Assembly (NCBI GenBank): GCA_023159155.1
Contig: JAJNNX010000039.1
Span: 248,001 to 312,000 of the forward strand
Length of the DNA: 64,000 nucleotides
DNA from: Ustulina deusta
Taxonomy: Eukaryota > Ascomycota > Sordariomycetes > Xylariales > Xylariaceae
Direction: 5' to 3'
Part shown: in pieces, positions 1 through 11,234 of the stretch
How positions within the stretch are numbered: position 1 is the first letter of the stretch
Layout: each line of letters starts with the position of its first letter
Position numbers and translations under genes: made by a program
The notes under the pieces: generated by a model
The model's input: the letters and a program-made list of their open reading frames with translations, nothing else
Databases searched by the model: none
What the model was told of the DNA's origin: nothing

Positions 1-1080
1 GAGGGAGTCCTGTATGTTGCCACTGTTCTCCTCCATGCAGGGTAATCATCGTGCATTGTTTGAAGCGGCGAATTGTCGTCGGGGAACGAGCGAATTCCGC
101 GACTGGACGACACAGCTGCGCGTAGGTGCGTGACTGTAATATGTTTACCTATGTATGTAGTAAGTAGCATGTAGGACTGCCTAAGGATAAACAAAGAGAC
201 GTTGCTTCTAGCTACACTAGACGATCCGGGAAATCTATGCTACCTAACCTACCAGGACCTGCCAGCGACGACAGTGCGCGTGCTAGGTATGCCACTACAC
301 TACATGGTATGTTGGTCCTGTTCTGCTCTGACGTTGTGCCACGTGTGTTCGGAGGATTTTTTGAACTAGACAAGACTAGACTCGATAGATTACACACCTA
401 CAGTATGTATGTCAAGGTATGTAATGTGGTATGGTACATAATGGTAGGTAGAACAAGAACATTTTGTGCGCAGCTCGTCGACAATACGTTGCAGCTCTAC
501 ACTTCCACTAGACACCAACTGGACAAATACTATATACGCTACTGTAACGCATTGATTATTTCATGCCGGTAACTCTATCTATCTATCCACACATCCTACC
601 TTAGTGCTGAGCCCCACGACCAAGAACCTGAAACCACCAATGGAGGAGGAGAGGGATACAGCATCATCGTCTGATGTTCATGGTCAACCCTTGCAAGAAG
701 CGAATCCACCGAACCTCTCAAACATGAATTGGGTAACCACTCACGTTGTATCTACGGTAGATTCGGAAGCGGATCATATGTTTCAACTATTGACAAGGGT
801 TTCCTCTCTCTTCCTCTCTCTCGCTCTCTCTCAACCTGTCAAAGACGCCCAATGGCCTCACACTAGAGATGCCAGCTAAACTAGTGGGTTGGGATCGACC
901 GCCAATGACGAAGGTTACATATGCCTACTCCCGACTGTCATGTAGACGGAGATATTTGCTTCTAGAGCATTCCACTTGAAATGGTTGCATGAAAGCCGGC
1001 GGCGGCAAGGCTGCTTTGCTTGATTGATCGTGAGCGAATGGCTTCGTGCTCGACACGAGCTGAGTAATTGAGCCCAACAA
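1..1080. other. Intergenic, no supported gene
   Basis: I see no convincing gene here. Short open frames at 212-572 (both strands) and 604-879 lack family resemblance and splice-site support. A CT-rich run lies at about 803-835. The 3' end of the helicase gene begins at 1081. Confidence 0.6.
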
Positions 1081-3441
1081 TTATGCCGCCTCGATAGACG
1101 TCACATCGACATAGCGGAGATCTGCGTTGCTCTCGAGCCAGTCCATCCAGCTGCTGAGAAACTTGCTTCCTCTATGTCGGGAGCAAGGGGGTGAAAAACA
1201 CGAGTTAGAAATCCTGATTTCATGTCGCAACGTGCGTGACAAGATAGGGAGCATCTGCGGATAGATGCAACCAGCCGAGAGAGGAGGACAAGACAAAGCG
1301 GGTTACTTACCTCCTCACAGTTTCCGAATCGCCCACCACTACCAGTGACCGTTTCGGCCGGGTCATGGCAACTGTAATTAGTTATTCCCCATCTCTCCAG
1401 ATTCGCAAGCACCTGTTGTGACGCAGGAAGTAAGGGGCAGGTATGCGTGACTCACCATTTAACCGGCGTTTCTCGCTTAGAAAGCCAACCTCGCCGTCGG
1501 CATTGCTCCGAACCAAGCTTACGATGACCGCCTCCTTCTCACGGCCCTGAAATCCGTCGACAGATCCGAGCTCAATGCCGGGGAAGGCGTCCTTGAGCGG
1601 CGCCAAGAGGCCGAGCTAATTACGGATCGCGTCAATGCCGAACTCCAACGGACGACTGGGCATGCATTCCCACTCACCTGCGCATTATAAGGCGTGACAA
1701 CCGCGATATCTGTGGGTTTCACGCCGGCATGGACGAGCTGCCCGACGTGCTGTCGCACCAGGGCCGCCTCCATCTCGTTGCTTTTGCTCTCGCCGTAAAG
1801 TGACCTGATGCTCCCTTTCTTCCCCGTGGTCTCCTCCTCCTCGTTCTTCTCCGGGAAGTCGCCGCCCTGTGTGTCAATAAAGATGACGGGCTCATTGGTG
1901 TTTTCCGTGTCCTCGACCCCGTAAGGCAGGTCTCTGAGCAACCGACTCTTGACGGCTTCTGCAGCAATCAGCTTAGACTCGTATAATCGGTCCGATGGAA
2001 AACGCATAATCGCCTCGTGCATCCGGTACTGGGTCGTGAGCATTCGTTTGATAGATGAGCCGTGCAACGACAGAAGCCTATCGAAGAGAGTCGTCTCGAG
2101 GGCCACGCCTTTGATGTTGTTCTCCCCTTCTTTGGGCTTCAGCTTGATTTTCGAATTCGTTGACTTCACGGTAGGCGGTAACTGGAGGTGGTCACCCGCG
2201 CACACGGCCTTCTTGGCCGCGAGAAGAGGGACCCAACATTGGGCTTCCAGCGCCTGACTTGCCTCGTCGATGACGATGACATCAAATTCCTCGTTCTTCA
2301 GTTGGTATCCGCCGGCGCCATGCAAAGTGGCGAGGACGACCTTGCTGCCCTTGACTAGCGTATCGACACATCTCCGCTCCCTCTCCCTATACTCTTTTCG
2401 TAGTTCTTTTAGCTCGCCATAGATAGCCTTGCGTTCCCTCCCGCTCCTCGTCTTCTTTATAGATGCCTGCTTGGCGTCCATCTCGGAACGCACGTCGCGG
2501 ACGATCAAGCCCGCCTCCGAGGTCTGCGTGAGAACATCAAGGGAGTGGTCGAGGACAGAGGGGAGTAATCTAGCAGGGTGGCCAAGCCGGAGAATGGGTA
2601 TCTTATGCGGTGACAGACGCTCGACGATGTTGTCAACGGCTATGTTTGATGGCCCACATACAAGGACTCTGAGGTCTCGCTTCACCATCTGTAGAATCAA
2701 TTCGATGAGAGTATGAGTCTTGCCGGTTCCCGGCGGTCCGTGGATCAAGGCAATTTCGCGTGAAGCGAGGGCGAACCGAATAGCATCTTTCTGCGAATCG
2801 TTGAGCGTCGGGTCCAGCCATTCTATCTTCCCGTACTCTGGATCGGAGCCGAGATCACGAGGTACAGGCGACGGACTGCTCATCCCGAAGAGCACCCGCA
2901 TGAAACTACTATACTCGGACTCGGCCATCTTCTGCATCTTTTGCATGGTCAAGTTCATGCGACGATACGTAACATCGTCGGCGAGCTTGACCAGCCAGAC
3001 GCGACCGGACAGCGACAGGGCATCCTCCCTCTCCTCGTCAACGGCAATGGCCACGGCGTCCTTTTTAATTTTCGTGACCACGCCCCGGGCACCTTTCTTC
3101 TCGAGGTCTTTGATCTCCCGCTTCTTGGCGCTGCCGGCGGGCTGCTCCGACACCAACACGATGTCGCCGGTCCGCACGCCATGTTCCGGAAGCTCGCCAC
3201 CAGCACCAGCCGTGGCGCTATCCGGACTCAGCTCGAGGACGGTGCGGCCGCCCAAGCCGGTGCGCTGCGACGAGACGACCAGGTTGGTGAGGGCGAGGCC
3301 GGCGCGCTGCAGCGAGGTGGGACTGGTGTTGGAGATGAGGCCGCTCGTCTCCTGCAGCTCGCTCTGGAGCTCTGCGTCCAGCAAAGCCAGCTGTGTGCCT
3401 GCAAAGGCGGGGATGTCCAGCGATTGCGTGAGGAGCGACAT
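1081..3441 (-). CDS. HCS1: SF1B DNA/RNA helicase, Hcs1/IGHMBP2 (SMUBP-2) family
   Basis: This encodes an ATP-dependent superfamily 1 helicase of the Upf1-like group, expected to unwind nucleic acid 5' to 3' in the nucleus or cytoplasm. The model has four exons (3441-1678, 1615-1456, 1371-1311, 1171-1081) joined at GT-AG sites in consistent phase, giving 691 residues. Visible motifs in order are a Q-motif-like NDSQKDA (about 214), Walker A GPPGTGKT (235-242), DEAS Walker B (392-395), GDHLQLPP motif III (416-423), TQYRMHE motif IV (about 470), and in exons 2-3 GFQGREKE and VAMTRPKR (motifs V and VI). The N-terminal 180 residues resemble the beta-barrel region of Hcs1/IGHMBP2. Length fits yeast Hcs1; the R3H and zinc-finger tail of animal IGHMBP2 is absent. 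The start is the first ATG of the long frame. The assignment to the Hcs1 branch rests on motif order and length and could be a close Upf1-like relative. Confidence 0.9.
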
Positions 3442-3919
3442 CTTGGCGCAATTCTCGTCTTTTCATATCACTCATCGCGCAGCGCAGTATAACATTTACC
3501 ACTGCCCGAGGGCTGGTGGGCTCACGGATCAGGTACCACTTCCGCTGAGCTGTGGAGCGGTTTTCGTTGTTGTTACGTTGATGGAGCGGTATTGGTCCGT
3601 TACAGGGCTCGCGGCCTGTCGGCTTGGTGGAGTACCTAGCAGCGAATCCGCAGTGGTGCAGATCTGCACCAGATCTGGCGCCGAACAGGTACCAGCACTG
3701 GGCAGCTCCGCAGGCAGCTGTGGAAGATTGAAGACTCCCTACGTCAGAACGCCGACAGGGCGCCGATAGGGGATGCCTAGCTAGCACAGTACCACTAGAT
3801 GAGCACATTATAGCACCTATCACGAATCTACATTTACATTTGCATTTGCATTTGCATTTCAGCTGTGCCGGTATAGATTCCAATTCGCTCAAATTGTTGC
3901 CCGCCACACAGAGCCACGC
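3442..3919. other. Intergenic; promoter side of the helicase gene
   Basis: This 478-bp gap lies upstream of the helicase start and downstream of the DUF202 stop, both on the minus strand. Apart from the hexamer repeat near 3831-3860, I recognise nothing in it. Confidence 0.5.
3831..3860. repeat. Hexamer microsatellite (CATTTR), five copies
   Basis: Five tandem copies of CATTTA/CATTTG/CATTTC lie just past the DUF202 stop codon, in its likely 3' UTR. Confidence 0.85.
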
Positions 3920-5064
3920 TCACTGCATGTCAGGCGGTTGTACGACGATGACGACAACGAGACTGGCCAGCATGAGAGCAAACGATACAAGAGACACTAA
4001 GATGATTGGCCCTCTAGATGCTGGGAACTTCCCCTTCATCAGCCACTGTTGGGGCTGGTAAAACCTCTGGTATCCCAACAACAACACCAATATCGATATG
4101 CCGATGAACGTTATCCCGAGCGGCTTCCCCAGGCGGCGGAAATGCTGGTTCGTTTTCTCGTTAGCCAGAGAAGCGTTGAGCCGAAACAGTTGGGTGATCG
4201 CTATCCCGATCGAGGCGAATGCCAGCGATGTCCGCATCCAAGCGAGAAATGTCCGTTCTGTGTACACCGCCCATGTCAGCACTGCGATTCCTCGGCAATG
4301 GGCAGGTCGGGAGGCAAGGGAAGTCGTCCAACATACCTACGGCGAGGTGGTCTCGAGCGACACTGCCCTTGTTCTCCAACTCGATTGACCAGATGCCATC
4401 GAAGGCGTCCCATAGCCAATGCTTCTTATGCGGTGTGTCTCCATTCTGCCTCGCAGGACTCGGCTCGGGTCGTGAGGATGGCTGGCGAAGGCGAAGGCCC
4501 GATGTCGTCTGCGTGGTCTGGTAGTCCATCGTATTCCGAGCCGCAACAAAGCTCGTTCTCTCGTCGGGTTCGTCGATAGGGCTGGGCAGGCGAGGCACGC
4601 GCTCGAAGGACATGATGGAACTCGGTCTTGGAGAATGGCCATGCAAGTTCATGGAACTCGCTCGCTGGCTCCCAACCTAAATGGCAGTTGAGATGGTCAG
4701 CTCGCCGGGCTTTTCAGACCCGGACCTAGCGCATCTGGAGATGGTCTCATACCGACGCGGGATCGCATCAGGTCAGAGTGTGGATCGCAGCGGCGGGGCT
4801 AAAAGCTTAATTGCAGCTGAATTGCAGCTTGGCTTTTCGCTAGCGATTAGGCGTTATCGAAGGAGAGGGGGGGGGACGAACCTCGAGGATGTCATTGAGC
4901 CTCTCCTGCGGCGACTGGTGTCTGGACAGCGACGTCCCGGAGCTTGTGGCTCCTGGCGACGCAAACGGGGCTGGTTGTGCCTGTAGTCCCGACTGCAAGG
5001 AGATGGTCCTCCTGAGCGTCATCGGCGCAGACGGGGCCGGGCTGGAAGGATCACCAGAGGCCAT
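3920..5064 (-). CDS. DUF202-domain membrane protein
   Basis: This is a predicted integral membrane protein of unknown function. Three exons (5064-4882, 4676-4337, 4281-3920) join in phase to give 294 residues. The first intron uses a GTTCGT donor with a CTGAC branch and TTTAG acceptor; the second uses GTATGT and CAG. Residues 1 to about 170 are Ser/Pro/Arg-rich and probably disordered. The DUF202 core begins with ERTFLAW (183-189), the family hallmark, and has three membrane segments at about 193-207, 229-245 and 266-287. DUF202 also forms the membrane tail of vacuolar Vtc polyphosphate subunits, but no SPX or catalytic domain is present, so this is a stand-alone DUF202 protein. The start is the only ATG in the first exon frame with coding-like sequence after it. 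Location (vacuole or plasma membrane) cannot be told from sequence. Confidence 0.82.
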
Positions 5065-6257
5065 GGTCGGGTGGAGGCGTTACGGGAGGTAACGGTAGGT
5101 AGCGGTGACGGTCGTGGTAACAGCAGCGATGGCGCGAATCTACACTAGACTTGTACAGTTCGATTCAAGCTCGCCCCGACCGACGCAAGAATGTTGAAGC
5201 GCCTGCAGCAAGAACCCCACAGCTGTGCTCGTCGTACACTAGGTAGTTAGGTAGTCGAAGACCCGATGTAATTAACATGACGAAGACTGTGGAGGCGGGG
5301 AGACAAGCGATAATCGCTTAAGTATCTATGGCACACAGTACCAAATAATGCTTAAGGTCGGCAGATAATACCTGTTGATTAAATGCATATCTACTCATGC
5401 TTGAGAACAAATAGCACGTAAATAGCCGCTCATTTAATGTGTACTAGCAACGCCGTTAGTTGTTGAAACTTGAAGAGTGCAGGGCTTACCTATACAGTAC
5501 TCCATGTAGGTAAGTAATTAGTGCCTAGGTAGTTTGAAGTTGAGAGAGACTAAGGTAGACTAGTATGTCCCGATAGTTTATGTAAGTATTCTAATTATGG
5601 GACTTCACTGGCCAATACGAGAGCAGAAACCATTATAGGTATAGCCTGTACAAGTCTCCAACTATGGGGCTGTGTCTAAACCGCATGTGGACTAGCCGGC
5701 TACACCCGCGTCTTTCCTTATTCGTCGTTCCCTACTCATCGCATTATGTAGAATATACCTCCATGAAGATGCTTGTATTTCGAAACATTGCCCTCATACG
5801 ACGTTTCGCAAGTGTTATATTCACTTGTAACTGCCTTCCAGTTGCCTTTCCGGCTGGACGTCTATGCGCACTGAGGTGGGGACACCGCCGTGACCTCAGA
5901 CGCGTAGTTGTAACTAGTACCTGTATCGCCATAAATCACAACCTCGATTTTCAAGGACCACGCAACAACCGTGGGCCGGATAGCTAGCCGATTCAATATG
6001 CCCTTCTTTTGGAGCGGACGAAGCAATTCTCCGTGCCTTGTTCTGTCGGGCCTTCTGCGTGCTTATATCCGTGATGATGTGGTGTTGTATGCCAGGGCAG
6101 TGGCATATAAGGACGAGATGCTCCCGTTGCTTGACAGTCTTGTCTTTGCCATCTCGTCTTCATCAAACCAGATAGAAGCACGCCTTTACCATACCTAGAC
6201 ATACTTTCGGAGTCTTTCTGACCTATATCCCGCTCGTACCTAGCCTCCTCAGTGAAG
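5065..6257. other. Divergent intergenic region
   Basis: This 1.2-kb gap separates the DUF202 gene (leftward) from the aldo-keto reductase (rightward) and should carry both promoters. It holds several copies of the short TAGGTAG/CTACCTA motif (near 5235-5255 and 5485-5535). No gene is supported; the 107-residue frame at 5664-5987 has no recognisable features. Confidence 0.5.
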
Positions 6258-7658
6258 ATGACTTACAAGATTGTTGGAAAGGATGTCAACGACATCGGCT
6301 ACGGCCTGATGAGTAAGCCATACCTCTACCTCTTCAGCGAATAGCCTAGATGAGGATACTGATTCCCGCTAGGTCTGAATCTACCTCGCGATGATCCTAT
6401 CCCAGTTGATGATAAGATTGTTATGATCAAGGCGGCTCTTAACGCCGGCGCAAATTTGCTAAACGGCGCCGAATTCTATGGCTCGTCGCTTCAGGATAAC
6501 TCCTTGACCTTGCTTAAGCAGTATTTCGAAAAATATCCCGAGGATGCTAATAAGTAAGTGTTCTGGTCCATACTCCATCCCGGCCTTTCTCCCGCTTGGG
6601 CCTAGCTGTAGTGGAATGTTTCGATTAAAGTCAAGAGACTGAACTCGTCGAAGGGTGGTGATCGGCATCAAGGGCGGGATGCGTTTACCGTTGGGAGTCG
6701 ACAATAGCCCCGAATATACTCGTGAGTCCATCGAAAATTGCCTCAATCTCATCGGAGACAAAGGCAAAATTGATATGTGGGAAATGGCGAGACGAACCAC
6801 ACAAGCCGAGTATATTCAGTCCCTTCGCGTCATCGATAGCTACGTGAAACAAGGGAAGATCGGCGGCGTGACCCTTAGCGAGGTGAATGCCAATAGCATT
6901 CGCCAGGCAGCTAAGGTCGTCAAGGTTGTTGGCGTGGAGATAGAGCTCTCTCTTTTCCACACCGACCCCCTTCACGATGGTATCTGTGCGGCGTGTTCCG
7001 AGCTCAACATCCCCATCTTCGCTTACTCCCCACTTGGTGTAAGTGATTGAGAAACCCAGTCGACCGAGAAGTGACAATACAGATGAATAATCTAAACCCA
7101 TATTCCACATTCAGCTTGTGTTGCTAACCATCTCCCTCACAGAGAGGATTCCTCACAGGCAAGGTCCAGAAACCTGAAGATTTGTATGCCTTCTTTAGGT
7201 CGATGCCGCGTTTCCAAGCGGAAAACTTCGATGCCAATCTCAAGCTCGTCGAGAAGGTCAAGGAGTGGGCAGCCAAAAAGGGCTGCACCCCAGCTCAGTA
7301 CGTATTTTGGTCTTTAATTCTCTACCCACCTCCTATGCTCGTTACTCTCGCCTCTTCCTCGGACAATTGTGAACGTTTTGAAGTTAGTATCATTTACCGA
7401 TCACTGATGTTGGATAGGTTTTCTATCAACTGGCTCGTGGCTCTCTCTAATCGACCCGGCATGCCCAAGATCATTCCTATTCCCGGCGCTGGCAGCCTTA
7501 ATCGTGTGAAGGAGAATATCTACGAGGTAAAATTGACAGACGAGGACATGAACGAGGTTGACGCATTCCTCAAGGAATTCAATGTTTCGGGCGATAGAAT
7601 GCCCCCAGTGCACGCTGAATTACTTGATACTAACGACACGACTGAGGTCACTGCTTGA
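6258..7658 (+). CDS. Aldo-keto reductase, pyridoxal reductase-like
   Basis: This encodes a cytosolic NADPH-dependent carbonyl reductase of the aldo-keto reductase superfamily. Five exons (6258-6312, 6373-6553, 6654-7038, 7143-7297, 7418-7658) join in phase to give 338 residues. Visible signatures are GANLLNGAEFYG (44-55), VVIGIKGG with the likely catalytic Lys85, and YSPLGRGFLTG (203-213), typical of the barrel. The start MTYKIVGKDV resembles fungal pyridoxal reductases, so vitamin B6 salvage is a reasonable but unproven role. Two points are odd. The usual catalytic Asp position holds Asn49, and the usual His position after strand 4 appears to be Arg in EMARR. Intron 4 is 120 nt, in frame and free of stops, so its retention would add 40 residues. 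The ATG sits shortly upstream of a good donor and matches family N-termini. Confidence 0.87.
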
Positions 7659-9853
7659 GGCAATTAAATTGCCGCGATGGCAGAGAACTGAGAGAGTTTC
7701 AATAAAAAAGAGTTGGTTTCTCGTGTAGCTACTGATAGGAATATATCTAGACGTGCCTAAAAGACATATTGCTGTCTGTCATGCCTTTGCCTACTCTAGG
7801 CCTCTCGTCTTCAAATGCGGCCGAGCAAATTCATGGTGAAGATAATTGGGCGGGATGGCGCATTGTGTTAAATTAGGCTGTACAGTGATTCTGGGAGGTT
7901 TATGACTTCTCTTGCCCGATATATTTTTACTGATGCCTACAGTGCGTCGAAAGGCAATTTTCATCATCCTGCCTGACTAACGGGCTACACTACGCATTTT
8001 GTCCCTTGAGAGAGGCTTGGAAGAGCTGCTACACAGCCTTCCTCATGACGCTAACACAATCAATCAATCAAGCCTAACGAATGTTGCCAGAGGTAGCGTT
8101 GCAACGTGCCCAGAGAGTTGTGCCCTGGCAGATATTAACTCCTCTCGTCCTTTCCAGCAAACATGCATCGTGACAGCAGCGAAGCTAATTTCCAACTTAC
8201 TACTTTCTTTTGGACCCTTGCGACAATGCAGCCGACAAAGGAGAAAATTTCATCGAAACGTCCAAGTCCTGAGCTTGTAGCATTCAACACTCCTCCTGCC
8301 GCGAGGGGCTAAAAAAGCAGTGAAAAAGGAATGAGTCACACACACAGTGGGAGGAATTACTACGCACCCTTATAGATACAGACAAGCCTGTATTGGTGGA
8401 ATAGAGATCACCTAGACCCAAGGTATATATAAGAAGACTTATAATTATAGCTAGGCAGAGTTAGGTGTAAAAGCAGCTAATAAATTCCTAACAAAGTTAA
8501 GAAGGAAACTATAGACCTTGAAACCCCTAAAGAATTATTAGCTGAATAAACACGGTTCTAAGCCCTTTATTACAAACCCTGATCACAGATGGCCTCAAGT
8601 TTCCACGGAAGACAAAACTTTTTAGGATTCCCGTAGGCAGGGTTCCCAGTGGGTTTATCGCGATACCCTCTTTAGCTTGTCATTAGGTTGAATTAAGTTG
8701 CATTCTATTATGATCGTCTCGTTCCCCAATTTGAAAGTCACGCAACTACACCATCAAGTGCATAGCCTATCTCCTTGTATAATGGCAAGGTGATAACCGC
8801 AATATACCCGAGCCTACTCTCGTTATCCATTTCAATAGATAGGCAAAGCCCGGTGATACAACGAAAGAAGACGGAATGGGGTAAAAGAAACAAAAAGACG
8901 CGGTTGTATTTCAGTTCGCTTATTCAGGGGGTAAAAGATGCCGAAAAAAACACAAAGGCGACGCTGAAGCAGTGATCTCGTACAAAGAAGACACAGACTG
9001 TGGGTTGAAGATAAAAATGCTGTGACGTGTAGTTTTCGGAATTTACAATCATGTAAAATGATAGATAAATGGCTAGTGCCTAGGTAATTTTCAAACGAGT
9101 AACGTCGTGATAACTAATACCTAGCCTGATTCCGAAAGGTATATACATTTAGCTCTCAAGAAGTTCAAGAAGTATTGAACTTGACCAACCTGCCACAAGC
9201 TGAGGAGAAAACAGGCCGAGAAAACGTGTCATCTGGGCATTAAGTCATTTCTGTCTTTACTCTAATACTAGCAAGATAACCTAACGTAATTATAATTTGG
9301 TATATCGGTTTATTGACCGTACACAATTCCATCAAAATTCAGATGCTTAACACCCCCTCCTTGCCACGCTTCCCATCGCAGCACAATCTCGACATCGCTA
9401 AAATCAATTCCATCATTTCTGACCAAAGCTATCAAACAATATAGAGAAAATTAGAGGACTATAGTAATAACCAGAACCTATCTAGACAATGCCTAAAGAG
9501 CGAGCAGGACCTGTCACAGGTAGGCGTCGTTGTTTCACCTCGGGTCCTTCGGGCCCTTCCGCGCCCCACCACCTCGGCAGGCCGGAACGGTTACGGGACC
9601 CTTTCTCCCCTTCCCCTGCCTGCCAGCCAAGGTAAATGGACCACACACCTCTTCGCCAAATATCAACGAGTTCACAATGGAATCAATGCTAGCTATCACA
9701 ACTTAATACAACTGAACGCATGGCCCATCTATTCAGCCACAAACAAAGAAGCCGTGGTGCCATATTCAGTCTCGGATTTAATCTGCTCACAGACAAGGGA
9801 CAGGGTGCGGTCCGTAATATTATACACTATTACCACCACATCTCGCGCCGGCC
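7659..9853. other. Long intergenic region
   Basis: No gene is supported in this 2.2 kb. An AT-rich part at about 8390-8570 is dense in TA dinucleotides and may be old decayed repeat DNA. A GC-rich island at about 9530-9630 contains a 48-codon frame (ATG at 9489) with no recognisable features. The promoter of the alpha/beta hydrolase presumably lies in the last few hundred bases. Confidence 0.45.
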
Positions 9854-11234
9854 ATGCCATATTTCAATCCCATCCCCGTGCTAGGAAGCAAGCAGCAAGC
9901 CGTAGCCTCAAAACTCGTGCTGGCCGGCGCAGCGCTATGGGTGACAGCAAGTCTGATCTGGCGGCCGGCAAGAAGCCGCAGGGTCCCATACGAGCCGTCT
10001 CCGGCTAAAGCTCTCTCAAAAGGCGTTCTCAATGACTTACCGTACCCGCCGAATGCGCTCCCCGGCGCCCGCGATGTCGAGACGCCGTACGGCTCAATCC
10101 GCGTGTATGAGTGGGGGCCAGAGGATGGCGAGCGCGTGCTCTTCGTCCACGGCATCAGTACCCCCGTCGTAGCGCTCGGAGACCTGGGGCACGAGATGGT
10201 GGCGCGGGGGTACAGGGTGATGATGTTCGGTACGTTAGCTACGCTTTGACGAATATGTATATATATATGTTTCTTACTTCTTCAAGCGCCCGCCGTCTTA
10301 CGACCGGGTTTTTTTTCTTTGTGAAGTAATGGAAGAAGAAGAAGAAGAAGAAGCGAGATAAAGAGCGACGCTAATGGCAAACGCAGACCTATTCGGCCGG
10401 GGCTACTCCGACGCGCCGAATGATCTCGCCTACGACGCGCGGCTCTTCGTGACGCAGCTTCTGCTCGTCCTCGCCTCATCCAGGACCCCCTGGACGACAG
10501 CGCCCGGCTTCCATCTTGTGGGCTACTCCCTAGGGGGCGGTCTAAGCGTGAATTTTACGAGGTACTTTCCGCACCTCGTCCGGTCCCTCTCCCTCATCGC
10601 ACCCTGCGGGCTGATACGTGGGCACCACGTGGGCTGGCGGAGTTGGTTATACTACAATTCCGGCTTGTTACCCGAAATCCTCGTCAACCACTTAGTGAGA
10701 CGGCGGATTCGCCCAGAAGCAAAGCCCTATGCAGCAGGAAGCTCGGATATCCTGACTGCTGAGGGTGGGCGGATCGTAAAAGGGGATGGGGACGCCAATG
10801 GCGGGGTGCGATTCGACAGCGCGGTGATCTCGAAAACCCGGCCACATGTGACAGTATCGTCGGTAGTAGCCTGGCAGGTCGACTATCATAAAGGCTTTGT
10901 GATGGCGTTTATCAGTACCATCCGCAACGCACCTATCTACGCACCTCAGAGAGATTGGCAGGTGCTGTCGAAAATCCTAGAGACCAGGCGGAACAGAACC
11001 AGGATCCAGGCTGACGATCCGGAGTTTGAGGCCGGATTAGAAGGGGGGAAGATTCTCCTCGTGCTGGGCAAGGATGATGGCGTGATTGTCATGGACGAGA
11101 CGATCGGGGATGCGACTTCGGTGTTAGGTCATGATGGATTTGAGCTTGCTACACTCGAAGGAGGACACGAATTGCCTTTTACGTCAAGCACCGGCGTCGC
11201 GGATTCCATAGAAAGCTTTTTGAAATCGAGATAG
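9854..11234 (+). CDS. Alpha/beta-fold hydrolase, membrane-anchored
   Basis: This encodes a 407-residue alpha/beta hydrolase of unknown substrate. Two exons (9854-10229 and 10387-11234) are joined across a 157-nt intron; the codon split G|AC restores FDLFGRGYSD, a canonical strand-4 sequence of the fold. Residues 20-36 form one hydrophobic segment that could anchor the protein in a membrane. The catalytic parts are visible: oxyanion loop VHG (98-100), nucleophile elbow GYSLG with Ser173, an Asp in GKDDG near 354 and a His in EGGHELPF near 386. Relatives include esterases, lipases and epoxide hydrolases, and I cannot choose between them. The intron holds an in-place GAA microsatellite. The start ATG opens the frame and gives the N-terminal anchor directly. 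Confidence 0.85.
10332..10353 (+). repeat. GAA trinucleotide run inside an intron
   Basis: About seven GAA units lie within the single intron of the alpha/beta hydrolase gene, shortly before the acceptor site. Confidence 0.85.

Noticed and set aside
2720..3769. 349-codon frame antisense to the helicase
   Set aside because: It is a shadow of the helicase exon; Ser/Arg/Pro-rich with no motif.
9489..9635. 48-codon frame in a GC-rich island
   Set aside because: Arg/Pro/Ser-rich, no family and no splice sites of note.
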